A stretch of 7,401 nucleotides of DNA from an uncultured Ellagibacter sp. (GCF_934643285.1 NZ_CAKUBT010000037.1:1-7401); one strand, 5' to 3'; positions 1 through 6,347 are shown, counted from the stretch's first letter. Notes: generated by a model not told the origin, from the letters alone. Translations and numbers: made by a program.

Positions 1-593
1 ACCTGCCAAGCCCAACCGCGATCGGAGTCGGAGAAAAAGTGGAACTCGTCCATGGCGACGCTCTCTATGGGGGCGTCCTTTCCTTCGGCGAGCGCCTGAT
101 TCGCGAGGATCTCCTCCGTGCAGCAGATGACCGGGGCCGACGTGTTGATGTGCACATCTCCCGTGATCATGCCCACGTTCTCGCGGCCTAAGATGTCCAC
201 CAGGTTGAAGAACTTCTCGCTCACAAGCGCCTTGATGGGCGCCGTGTAGTAGGAGCGCTCGCCGAAGCACATCGCGATGAAGTGCATGCCGAGCGCGACG
301 AGCGACTTGCCCGAGCCGGTCGGCGTGCCCAAGATCACGTGATCGCCGACCATGATGGACATGAGGGCCTCTTCCTGATGGGGCCACAGCTCGATGCCGC
401 GCGATTCGACCCAGCCGAAGAACGCCTCGTAGGCTTCTTCCTCTGTAAGGTTAGGGTTCTCATCGTAGAGCTTGCAGGCAAGCGCGCCGAGCTCGCCAGG
501 CTCATGCGAGCGGGATGCGTCGGCAAGCTGCGCGACCTCGCTCTCGGGGGTCGTGACGTGGACAGATGCGCCGTCGTTGGTTCGTTCAGACAA
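1..593 (-). CDS. DExH-box superfamily II helicase (Ski2-like, actinobacterial type), N-terminal 197 residues only
   Basis: ATP-dependent RNA or DNA helicase, probably cytoplasmic. The gene runs off the left edge, so only the first RecA-like domain is seen. Visible motifs: a WPHQEEAL segment (70-77, Q-motif region), Walker A GTPTGSGKS (89-97), motif Ia around YYTAPIKAL (115-123), TGDVHIN (144-150), a CCTEEILAN block (157-165) and Walker B DEFH (182-185) followed by FFSDSDRGWAWQ. The DEFH box followed by DRGWAWQ is, from memory, typical of the large actinobacterial helicases with a C-terminal DUF3516 domain; that domain lies outside the window. Residues 1-45 are acidic and low in conservation signal. 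I chose the TTG start at 593 because AGGAG lies 6 bases upstream of it and a stop codon lies in frame shortly before. The gene follows a WYL regulator on the same strand, with a strong terminator between them. The helicase family call is firm; the exact substrate is unknown. Confidence 0.9.
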   Translation of the reverse strand, partial: MSERTNDGASVHVTTPESEVAQLADASRSHEPGELGALACKLYDENPNLTEEEAYEAFFGWVESRGIELWPHQEEALMSIMVGDHVILGTPTGSGKSLVALGMHFIAMCFGERSYYTAPIKALVSEKFFNLVDILGRENVGMITGDVHINTSAPVICCTEEILANQALAEGKDAPIESVAMDEFHFFSDSDRGWAWQ

Positions 594-626
594 AAGTCGC
601 TCCTCGTACAGGTTCGCCCGCGCGAC

Positions 627-654
627 AAAACGGGCGGACCTGCTGGCCCGCCCG
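627..654 (-). terminator. Intrinsic terminator after the WYL regulator
   Basis: On the minus strand a 10-bp GC-rich stem (CGGGCGGGCC paired with GGTCCGCCCG, one G-U wobble, loop AGCA) is followed at once by TTTTGTC. It lies 63 bases past the WYL stop codon and 33 bases before the helicase start. The G-U pair forms only in minus-strand RNA, which fixes the orientation. The helicase therefore needs its own promoter or is read by leakage through this site. Confidence 0.8.
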
Positions 655-716
655 ACTCAGTCATCGCGAATTCGCATTCAGTTCTTCGAAGTGTAGCGCA
701 GCGCAGCCGAATGATG

Positions 717-1697
717 CTAGCACTGCTCAAGAATGGCACGCAGATACTGCTTGTAGCTTTCCGCAAGCGACTCCGGCCCCTCGATGCGGACCGTGCCATT
801 GCACCGGACAAGCCATCCGTAAAACGCAGGGCCCTCTTCAACCCGGGCCTCGATGCGCGCCGTGCCGTCACCGAGGTCGGTGGAGGCGACGTCGCGTCCG
901 AAGCGGTCGACGACGGCGTTCATGGCATGGCCATCGGCGATAAGCGTCGCGTCGACGAACGCGCCGCCAGCCGCGCCGACGACCGCATTGTCGAGTCGCT
1001 CGACCGAGAAATCGCTTTGGCGGGGAACCTTCGCCGCCCGCTCCTCGGAGACTTCTACGTAATCCATGCGCCCAACGCGAAAGCCCTCGAAGGTGTCGGT
1101 TTCGGGATTGTAAGTGACCAGGTAGTACACGCCTTGGTTCACGATGATTTCCACAGGCGTCTCCACATAGCGCTCGCCGCTGCGACGCATGACCTTCTCT
1201 TTCGCGGCGTTGTAGCTGAAATAGCGGAACGACACCTTGCGCTTGCCCGCGATCGCCTCCAGGATGTGGTCGACGTTGTAGAGCAGCGAGTCGCCCTGAA
1301 TCTTGATGCGCCCGCTCACGGAAAGGTGACGGTCGAGCAGATCGCGCTCACGCTTGGGCGCGAGACGCTTGATCGAGCGGACGAGCGCATCGGACTTGCG
1401 CTGCGTCAAATGGCGCGAGCTTTGCACGGCGTCCACGATAAGCATCAGATCGTCGAGCTCGAAAGAACGCGTGACAAGGGCATACTCGAGCGGCGCCCGC
1501 TGAAACGTCTGGATATCGAGGCCGAACTCCCGCAGCGACTCGATGTCGCGATAGACCGACTTGCGCTCCGCCGTGATGCCGTGAGCCTCGAGGCGTTCGA
1601 GAATCTGCGCCATGGTCAAGCCGGCGACAGCGTCGGTCTCCTCCACGAGCATCTTCGCGATGTAGAGGAGCTTGAGTTTTTGCAAATTTGCCGCCAC
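717..1697 (-). CDS. WYL-domain transcriptional regulator (HTH-WYL-WCX)
   Basis: Cytoplasmic DNA-binding regulator of 326 residues, the usual length for the family. Residues about 5-65 form a winged helix-turn-helix with the recognition segment RKSVYRDIESL (45-55). Residues about 130-218 form the WYL ligand-sensing domain: KVSFRYFSYN (154-163), then VYYLVTYN (190-197), where the family Trp-Tyr-Leu triplet reads Tyr-Tyr-Leu, then FRVGRMDYVEV (207-217) with the Arg residues expected in the ligand pocket. Residues about 230-322 are the WCX C-terminal extension. The start is GTG at 1697, with GGGAGG seven bases upstream. Such proteins usually bind a ligand or nucleic acid through the WYL fold and often control neighbouring genes or themselves. 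Here the neighbours are a helicase downstream and a divergent radical SAM gene. The ligand and targets cannot be read from the sequence. Confidence 0.92.
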   Translation of the reverse strand: MAANLQKLKLLYIAKMLVEETDAVAGLTMAQILERLEAHGITAERKSVYRDIESLREFGLDIQTFQRAPLEYALVTRSFELDDLMLIVDAVQSSRHLTQRKSDALVRSIKRLAPKRERDLLDRHLSVSGRIKIQGDSLLYNVDHILEAIAGKRKVSFRYFSYNAAKEKVMRRSGERYVETPVEIIVNQGVYYLVTYNPETDTFEGFRVGRMDYVEVSEERAAKVPRQSDFSVERLDNAVVGAAGGAFVDATLIADGHAMNAVVDRFGRDVASTDLGDGTARIEARVEEGPAFYGWLVRCNGTVRIEGPESLAESYKQYLRAILEQC

Positions 1698-1723
1698 GGG
1701 ACACCCTCCCTTTTATACCTCAG

Positions 1724-1799
1724 TTACCATAATGATTATACTTCTTTGTTTCCCCAGGTAAACTAGCGTTCGTTACAAAAATCATGTCGATTATGACAT
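1724..1799. promoter_or_regulatory. Candidate operator dyads in the WYL / radical SAM divergent region
   Basis: Three short symmetries occur here. ATAAT-G-ATTAT (1729-1739) overlaps the minus-strand -10 box. TTACC (1724-1728) is mirrored by GGTAA (1757-1761), which overlaps the -35 box. ATGTC-N6-GACAT lies at 1784-1799. Such placement would suit autoregulation by the WYL protein, but each dyad is short and could be chance in this AT-rich stretch. Confidence 0.3.
1735..1762 (-). promoter_or_regulatory. Promoter of the WYL regulator
   Basis: On the minus strand a perfect TATAAT (1740 to 1735) lies 16 bases after TTTACC (1762 to 1757), a four-of-six match to TTGACA. Transcription would start near 1728 and give a leader of about 30 bases containing the GGGAGG ribosome site. 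Confidence 0.6.
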
Positions 1800-1867
1800 T
1801 TGCCCGTCCCAAAGTTGTCTCAGAAGACGTCAAATTATCGGGAAGGGCGCAAGCGAGCAAGGTCGGC

Positions 1868-1873
1868 TATAAT
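1868..1873 (+). promoter_or_regulatory. Candidate -10 box for the radical SAM gene
   Basis: A perfect TATAAT on the plus strand, 42 bases before the chosen start codon at 1916. No good -35 hexamer is seen at 16-18 bases spacing. Transcription would start near 1880, only a few bases before the short ORF at 1884. Confidence 0.45.
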
Positions 1874-1883
1874 CGCAAGACAG

Positions 1884-1919
1884 ATGCAACCGGACGACGA
1901 CTTGGATGTGACTTCATGA
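1884..1919 (+). CDS. Possible 11-codon upstream ORF coupled to the radical SAM gene
   Basis: ATG at 1884 opens a short frame encoding MQPDDDLDVTS and ends at TGA 1917-1919, which overlaps the ATG at 1916 as ATGA. It begins 10 bases after the TATAAT box, so it would be almost leaderless. The overlap would allow translational coupling, which fits the weak ribosome site before 1916. No homology is recognised and a chance origin is quite possible. Confidence 0.25.
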   Translation: MQPDDDLDVTS

Positions 1920-3202
1920 ACGCAGGCACCCTGGCAGGCAACGATTCCCTTCGCGCGGCACTGCGCCACTACGACGAGGTCCGCGAGACCTACCTTCGCG
2001 CGCTCGCCGAGCATGGCGTGGAATTCGCCCCCGAAGGATCATCCGATGCCGAAATCGCCCAGCTGCGCGGCGAGCTTGAGAAACGAGGCGCCGAGTTCCG
2101 CAACGCGGGCGCATCGATCCGCATGGGCTGGATCTCGAAAGCGTGCATCGAGTGCACGGGAAACAAAGGCTCCGAAACGTTTTCCACCACGTTCAGGTGC
2201 CATCGCGACTGCTACTTCTGCTTCAACCACAACCAGGCGGACTACGACAAGTTCGTCCGCGAGGGCTGCCCATGGGAAGAGGGCCTCGCCCGCGCCGCTG
2301 AAACCTACAAAAACGGCCTCGCCGTCATCGGGCTCACGGGAGGCGAGCCGCTTTTGAGCTTCGACGCGTCGATCGCGTTCCTCAGCCGCGCGCGCGAGCT
2401 TTTCCCCGAGGCGCACAAGCGCATGTACACCTCGGGCGACCTGCTGACGGAGGACATGGCGCGAGCGCTGCGCGACGCGGGACTGCAAGAGATCCGCTTC
2501 AGCGTGAAGGATTTCGACCCCGAGCCCATGCAGGAGCGCGTGCTCGACGCGATGCGCCTGGCGAAGCGCTACATTCCCGACGTCATGGTGGAGATGCCCA
2601 TCATCCCCGGCACCGAGGCGCGCATGAAAGAGCTGCTCGCAAGCTTCAAAGAGATCGGCATCCGCGGGATCAACATGCTCGAGTTCTGCTTCCCCTTCCA
2701 CAGCTGGGACGAGTTCGCGCGCCGCGGCCTTGTCGTGCGCAACCCGCCCTTCGACGTGATGTACGACTACGGCTACTCGGGCGGCCTTCCCATCGCCGGC
2801 AGCGAGCAGCTTGCGCTCTCGCTGATGATATGGGCACACGACCAGGGGCTCTCGTTCGGCATGCACTACTGCTCGCTCGACAACAAGCACCGAAGCGAGA
2901 TGCGACAGCGTAACGAGCGCGCCGCCCACGTGCACCCCTGCTTCACCTTCGACGAGGGGGATTTCTTCCTGAAGACGGCGAAGGTATTCGGCCCCGACCG
3001 CGAGGTGGCGCGCCCCGTGCTCGCCACGGCGGGCTGCGATACGATGGTCGACAGCGATGAGGAGGACTCGACGACTTTTCCGTTGCGCTACCTGGAGTTT
3101 CTGCGCGGCGTGAGCGTCACGCCGGCTGTTGCGTATGCGGTGCTCGAGTCTGACGAGAACGGCTCCTATATTCAGGAGCTCGACCTGCGCGTAGCTGAAT
3201 AG
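1916..3202 (+). CDS. Radical SAM protein of unrecognised function
   Basis: Predicted cytoplasmic [4Fe-4S] enzyme that cleaves S-adenosylmethionine to start radical chemistry; its substrate is unknown. Numbered from ATG 1916 (428 residues), the cluster motif is C95-x3-C99-x2-C102 in the segment FRCHRDCYFCF, and the SAM-binding GGEP motif is at 142-145. Strands typical of a partial TIM barrel follow, such as EIRFSVKDF (192-200) and VMVEMPIIPGTE (223-234). An extra CxxC (C77, C80) precedes the core motif, and C319, C342 and C374 lie in the C-terminal third, so an auxiliary metal site is possible. The frame stays open back to ATG 1784. I prefer 1916 because a TATAAT box lies at 1868-1873, residues before it look unlike coding sequence, and no ribosome site precedes 1784. 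The site before 1916 is weak (GGA, nine bases). It is divergent from the WYL regulator and may be controlled by it. Confidence 0.85.
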   Translation: MNAGTLAGNDSLRAALRHYDEVRETYLRALAEHGVEFAPEGSSDAEIAQLRGELEKRGAEFRNAGASIRMGWISKACIECTGNKGSETFSTTFRCHRDCYFCFNHNQADYDKFVREGCPWEEGLARAAETYKNGLAVIGLTGGEPLLSFDASIAFLSRARELFPEAHKRMYTSGDLLTEDMARALRDAGLQEIRFSVKDFDPEPMQERVLDAMRLAKRYIPDVMVEMPIIPGTEARMKELLASFKEIGIRGINMLEFCFPFHSWDEFARRGLVVRNPPFDVMYDYGYSGGLPIAGSEQLALSLMIWAHDQGLSFGMHYCSLDNKHRSEMRQRNERAAHVHPCFTFDEGDFFLKTAKVFGPDREVARPVLATAGCDTMVDSDEEDSTTFPLRYLEFLRGVSVTPAVAYAVLESDENGSYIQELDLRVAE

Positions 3203-3252
3203 CGCGCAGGGGCGCCCCGCAGCCTTCACAATCTAAAAACCAGAAGAACGAC

Positions 3253-3303
3253 GGCCCGTCGGTGCGAGCGCGATGCCAACTGCTGCGTTCGAACCGATGG
3301 GCC
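3253..3303 (+). other. Long imperfect stem-loop between convergent genes, possible terminator
   Basis: GGCCCGTCGGT (3253-3263) pairs with ACCGATGGGCC (3293-3303). After one mismatch, CGAGCGCG (3265-3272) pairs with TGCGTTCG (3284-3291), leaving an 11-base loop. All three non-Watson-Crick pairs are G-U in plus-strand RNA and would be A-C in minus-strand RNA, so the fold belongs to the radical SAM transcript. There is no strong U-tract after it (CTTTCT follows at a short distance). On the other strand GGTTTTT follows only at a distance, so a terminator role is uncertain. Confidence 0.4.
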
Positions 3304-3314
3304 TCGGCAGCTTT

Positions 3315-3914
3315 CTACAGCGCGGACTCGATTGCGGCAAGCAGCTCGTCGTACTCCTCGAGCGTGGGGACATCGGGGTTCTCGGCCTTCGTCGACGGCG
3401 CACCTTTGAACAGCCAGCCCGCCTTGCTTGCGCGAATCATTCCCAGGTCATTGTACGAATCTCCCGCGGCGATGGTCTCCATCCCGCAGCTTTGCAGTGC
3501 GCGAACGGTCGTGAGCTTCGTCTGGTCGCAGCGCATCTTGTAGCCGGTGATGGCGCCGCCCTCGTCCACCTCGAGCGAGTTGCAGAAGATGGTGGGCCAG
3601 CCGAGCTTGCGCATCAGCGGCTGCGCGAACTGTTCGAAGGTGTCGGAGATAATGATGACCTGCGTCTTCTCGCGCAGCGCATCGAGGAACTCGCGGGCGC
3701 CCTCCATCGGGTCGATCGTGGCGATCACGTCTTGAATTTCGGCCATGCCAAGTCCATGCTCGCGCAGGATGTCCAGGCGGAAGTTCATGAGCTTGTCGTA
3801 GTCGGGCTCGTCGCGCGTCGTTCGCTCAAGCTCGGGGATGCCGCTCGTCTTGGCGAACGCGATCCAAATCTCGGGGACGAGCACACCTTCCAAATCCAAG
3901 CAAACCACGTTCAT
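3315..3914 (-). CDS. thrH: ThrH-type HAD phosphatase: phosphoserine phosphatase / homoserine phosphotransferase
   Basis: Cytoplasmic HAD-superfamily enzyme of 199 residues, close to the length of Pseudomonas ThrH, which dephosphorylates phosphoserine and can pass the phosphate to homoserine. The N-terminus closely follows that family: CLDLEGVLVPEIWIAF (5-20), with nucleophile Asp7 and Glu9 in the second acidic position. Next come TTRDEPDYDKLM (32-43), motif II IISDTF with Ser90, motif III Lys133, and motif IV AAGDSYNDLGM (149-159) with Asp152 and Asp156 for Mg2+. The start ATG at 3914 has AAAGGA six bases upstream. It lies 102 bases after a 2-hydroxyacid dehydrogenase on the same strand, so co-transcription is possible. 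The family match comes from memory of the Pseudomonas sequence; which of the two activities dominates here cannot be read from sequence. Confidence 0.88.
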   Translation of the reverse strand: MNVVCLDLEGVLVPEIWIAFAKTSGIPELERTTRDEPDYDKLMNFRLDILREHGLGMAEIQDVIATIDPMEGAREFLDALREKTQVIIISDTFEQFAQPLMRKLGWPTIFCNSLEVDEGGAITGYKMRCDQTKLTTVRALQSCGMETIAAGDSYNDLGMIRASKAGWLFKGAPSTKAENPDVPTLEEYDELLAAIESAL

Positions 3915-4016
3915 AGGACATCCTTTCCTTATGTAGGCTCAAGGCGTTGGAGGATTCCAGCGCAACGGAAGTTAGGGTCCGCAGCACGCAACGTCGCGAG
4001 CTGGGCGGGCACGGCC

Positions 4017-4994
4017 CTATGATAGCCTATCGAAAACGTCGGCATTCAAGCAATCGGCCGGACGGCGCCCGCATACGACGTCGATGGCGCTTTGCATCGT
4101 TCGCTCGCGAAGCTCGCGACCCGATTCCTCCGACCAATACGCCGCATGCGAGGTGAGCACCGTATGCGGAGCGCGCAAAATCGGGTGCGTGAAATCGATC
4201 GGCTCGTCCTCGAACACGTCGATTCCCGCGCCCCACAGTTTCCCCTCTTCAAGCGCCTGGGCGAGTGCGATTGTATCGATAACCGCACCGCGCGCCGTGT
4301 TCACGACGACCGCCCCCGGCTTCATAGTCGCGATGCGCTCGGCAGACAGGAGATGATGGGTTTCGGGTGTGAGCGCAGTATGGAAGCTCACCACATCGCA
4401 GGTGCGCAAAAGCTCATCGAGCGCGAGGATGTCGTAGCCCTCGGGCGTGCGCCGCCCCGGCACGAGCGAGCGCGACCGGCATACCACGCGAAAGCCGAGG
4501 CCAGTCGCCTTGCGCGCGGTGGCGCGGCCGATTTCGCCCATTCCCACCACGCCGGACGTGCGCCCGTGCACCTGTCCAAGCGGACGTCGGCAGGCGTAGT
4601 CCCACTTCCCCGCCCGCATGTCCGCGTCGATCTCGTTCATGCGACGCAGCACGCACAGCGCGAGGGCGATTGCGTGGTCGCTTACCACCTCGGTGCCGTA
4701 TCCGGGCGCCGTGCAGATCGCCACCCCATATTCGGTTGCGGCTTCAAGGTCGATGCTGTCGTAGCCGACTCCCGTCCGGCTGACCACCTTCAGCCGAGGG
4801 GACAGAGCCTCGAACACACGACGCGGGAAGTGCGCGTAGGATGTCACGATGCCGTCGGCGTCGACGGCGTTCCTGATGACCGCGTCGGCATCGCGCTCGT
4901 GAAACACTGCGATGTCGACTCCCGCCTCGCGCGCCATGCTCTCCTCAAAGTCGGAGTTCTCGAAATCGTTGTCGACCACCACGATTTTGGGCAT
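4017..4994 (-). CDS. D-isomer-specific 2-hydroxyacid dehydrogenase (CtBP/SerA-like)
   Basis: NAD(P)-dependent cytoplasmic oxidoreductase that interconverts a 2-keto acid and a D-2-hydroxy acid; 325 residues, normal for the family. Substrate-domain segments include VVSRTGVGYDSID (70-82). The Rossmann nucleotide loop is GMGEIG (151-156). Catalytic residues are Arg235 (in NTARGA), Glu264 (in EDEP) and His283 (in SHAAYWSEES); this His context resembles the CtBP-like branch. After the second Rossmann strand the usual Asp is replaced by CRSRS (172-176), which suggests NADP(H) preference. There is no C-terminal ACT domain, so it is not a long-form SerA. I chose ATG 4994 because AGGAAGG lies eight bases upstream; GTG 5003, three codons earlier, sits against that site. 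It precedes thrH on the same strand. Possible substrates include 3-phosphoglycerate, hydroxypyruvate or glyoxylate; none can be chosen from sequence alone. Confidence 0.88.
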   Translation of the reverse strand: MPKIVVVDNDFENSDFEESMAREAGVDIAVFHERDADAVIRNAVDADGIVTSYAHFPRRVFEALSPRLKVVSRTGVGYDSIDLEAATEYGVAICTAPGYGTEVVSDHAIALALCVLRRMNEIDADMRAGKWDYACRRPLGQVHGRTSGVVGMGEIGRATARKATGLGFRVVCRSRSLVPGRRTPEGYDILALDELLRTCDVVSFHTALTPETHHLLSAERIATMKPGAVVVNTARGAVIDTIALAQALEEGKLWGAGIDVFEDEPIDFTHPILRAPHTVLTSHAAYWSEESGRELRERTMQSAIDVVCGRRPADCLNADVFDRLS

Positions 4995-5026
4995 TTCCGC
5001 CACCTTCCTCTTCGTTTATCGGGTCG

Positions 5027-5032
5027 ATTGTA
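5027..5032 (-). promoter_or_regulatory. Candidate -10 box for the dehydrogenase
   Basis: TACAAT on the minus strand (five of six to TATAAT) lies 32 bases before the ATG at 4994. The best -35 candidate is TTGACC (5058 to 5053), but its 20-base spacing is too long, so only the -10 is proposed. No other gene is seen in the 4995-5301 gap; its remaining content is the plus-strand promoter and structured leader listed separately. Confidence 0.35.
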
Positions 5033-5090
5033 GAGCAAACAGGCAAGTTCGTGGTCAACTGGACGAGCAAGGTCATTTCCCTCATATCAC

Positions 5091-5118
5091 TTGAACCGCT
5101 GGGCGCACCGTGCATAAT
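5091..5118 (+). promoter_or_regulatory. Candidate promoter of the DMT transporter leader
   Basis: TTGAAC (5091-5096) and CATAAT (5113-5118) with a 16-base spacer. Transcription would start near 5125, beside the palindrome ATTCGAAT (5124-5131), and give an untranslated leader of about 175 bases before ATG 5302. Confidence 0.45.
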
Positions 5119-5131
5119 GTTCAATTCGAAT

Positions 5132-5264
5132 GGCTTCTACGATAGCCCACATACCCTCTTCAACCGCACGGGAAATATGGGGTCTCCTCGCCGCGCAAGC
5201 GGCAGGGGGTTCATTTCGCAAGCTCAATTGAAGAGGTGGCTGACATCCTAGTTCCATGCTAGCC
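5132..5264 (+). ncRNA. Structured 5' leader of the DMT transporter, possible cis-regulatory RNA
   Basis: A perfect 9-bp closing stem pairs CCTCTTCAA (5155-5163) with TTGAAGAGG (5228-5236). Inside it, GCCGC-GCAA-GCGGC (5190-5203) is a hairpin with a GNRA tetraloop, extended by CTCCT (5184-5188) with GGGGG (5205-5209). Downstream, GGCTGACAT (5238-5246) pairs with ATGCTAGCC (5256-5264) apart from one A-C. GGCT at 5132 and AGCC at 5144 could form a competing short helix. The wobble pairs are G-U only in plus-strand RNA and the loop is GNRA only on that strand, which assigns it to the transporter transcript. It matches no riboswitch class that I recognise, and no U-tract terminator follows it. Confidence 0.4.
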
Positions 5265-5301
5265 GTATCATTTCTCTGAGTTGCCAGGAGCACAAGCAAT
5301 T

Positions 5302-6309
5302 ATGAGCATCCTCGACAGACAATACCCGACGAGCGTTTATCGACTCATCCTCGCCACGGCCGCCGCCATCTGGGGCCTCGGCTTCGTAATCGGCAAAAGC
5401 GCCATCGCCACCGTTGGCGCCACCTGGTTCACCGCCATCCGTTTCTTTGGGGCGGGCATCGTTTTGCTCATCATTTTATTTCCCCATATCAAGCGAAATT
5501 TCTGTCGAAAGACGCTGAAGGCAGGCATGATCATAGGCGTGGCCACGTTTCTCGGGTTCTGGACTCAGTTTCTGGGCCTGGGCATGACGACGCCATCGAA
5601 GAACGCTTTTTTGAGCGCGTGTTATTGCCTTACTGTGCCGTTCATCTGGTGGATGGTCTCGCGCCGCCGCCCGTCCGCCAAAGTGTTTATCTCCGCGGCA
5701 ATATGCGCCATTGGCATCGGGATGGTGTCGCTGACCGACGGCTTCTCCATCAGCCTGGGAGACGGCATCAGCATTCTCTCGGCGTTCCTCTACGGCGCCG
5801 AAATCGTGATCATCGGTCTGGTCATGCGCGACAACGATATCCTAACCACCACCGTCGTCCAGCAATTCACGAGCGGCATCTTGGCCCTGATGCTCGCTTT
5901 GACCACGCAGCCCATGCCAACGGCGGCGCAGGTGACCACTCCCGAGTTCATCGGCGCCATGGCCTATGTTGCCGTCCTCTCGGCGGCCTTTGGAGCCGTG
6001 GCGCAAAACACAGCACAGGCACATGTGTCCCCTTCCGAGGCGGGCCTGCTCTGCTCGCTTGAAAGCGTGTTTTGTGCCCTGTTCAGCGTTGCATTCTTCG
6101 GCGAGGCGCTCACGCCGAGAATGGCGTTGGGATTCGTGCTCATCTTCGCCTCCATCGCGGCAACTCAGCTTGGCGACAAGGGAGGCAACGCCGCTGCCAC
6201 CGCCGCCGACTCCGCCCTCGACGAGTCCGCCGCCGACGGGCCAGCGGCCGCCACAAGCTGGGAATCCAGCGAACCTGCCAAACGGAACCGTGGAAGAATC
6301 TCCCGCTGA
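5302..6309 (+). CDS. EamA/DMT-superfamily transporter, 10 predicted membrane helices
   Basis: Inner-membrane carrier of the drug/metabolite transporter superfamily, usually exporting amino acids or other small metabolites; the substrate is unknown. The 335 residues hold two EamA repeats, with hydrophobic helices at roughly 13-30, 38-60, 72-92, 98-119, 126-143, 153-175, 182-201, 216-234, 245-268 and 272-290. Family landmarks are AAIWGLGFVIGK (21-32) in helix 1 and the second-repeat signature running from AGLLCSLESVF (247-257) to FFGEALTPRMALGF (265-278), including Glu268. Residues 291-335 form a polar, Ala-rich tail ending in basic residues, longer than I would expect for the family and probably cytoplasmic. 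I chose ATG 5302 because AGGAG lies 11 bases upstream; an in-frame TTG at 5281 lies before that site and is unlikely. It stands alone, divergent from the dehydrogenase and behind a structured leader. Confidence 0.9.
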   Translation: MSILDRQYPTSVYRLILATAAAIWGLGFVIGKSAIATVGATWFTAIRFFGAGIVLLIILFPHIKRNFCRKTLKAGMIIGVATFLGFWTQFLGLGMTTPSKNAFLSACYCLTVPFIWWMVSRRRPSAKVFISAAICAIGIGMVSLTDGFSISLGDGISILSAFLYGAEIVIIGLVMRDNDILTTTVVQQFTSGILALMLALTTQPMPTAAQVTTPEFIGAMAYVAVLSAAFGAVAQNTAQAHVSPSEAGLLCSLESVFCALFSVAFFGEALTPRMALGFVLIFASIAATQLGDKGGNAAATAADSALDESAADGPAAATSWESSEPAKRNRGRISR

Positions 6310-6347
6310 ACTGCGAGTATCGCAGCTAGCAAGGCACCTTTTGGCCA

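Noticed and set aside
282..1766. Long open frame (494 codons) on the plus strand
   Set aside because: It is antisense to the helicase and WYL genes, both of which have full family motifs and ribosome sites. Its translation has no recognisable domain; high GC keeps the opposite frame open.
1784..1915. N-terminal extension of the radical SAM protein from ATG 1784
   Set aside because: There is no ribosome site before 1784, and a TATAAT box lies within the segment. The possibility is not fully excluded.
3209..3218. Perfect palindrome GGGGCGCCCC after the radical SAM stop codon
   Set aside because: It has no loop and no following U-tract, and is easily produced by chance at this GC content.
2039..3229. 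Long open frame (396 codons) on the minus strand
   Set aside because: It is antisense to the radical SAM gene and its His/Val/Ala/Arg-rich translation looks like a shadow frame.
4021..4031. Dyad GATAG-C-CTATC near the end of the dehydrogenase gene
   Set aside because: It is short and inside the coding sequence, with no terminator or operator context.
4092..5033. Open frame of 313 codons on the plus strand
   Set aside because: It is antisense to the dehydrogenase, whose catalytic and cofactor motifs are complete.
5051..5251. A 66-codon plus-strand frame in the dehydrogenase/transporter gap
   Set aside because: It has no ribosome site and no recognisable sequence, and it overlaps the structured leader and the candidate promoter.
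6311..6325. Hairpin CTGCGA-GTA-TCGCAG after the transporter stop codon
   Set aside because: No U-tract follows, so it is not supported as a terminator.
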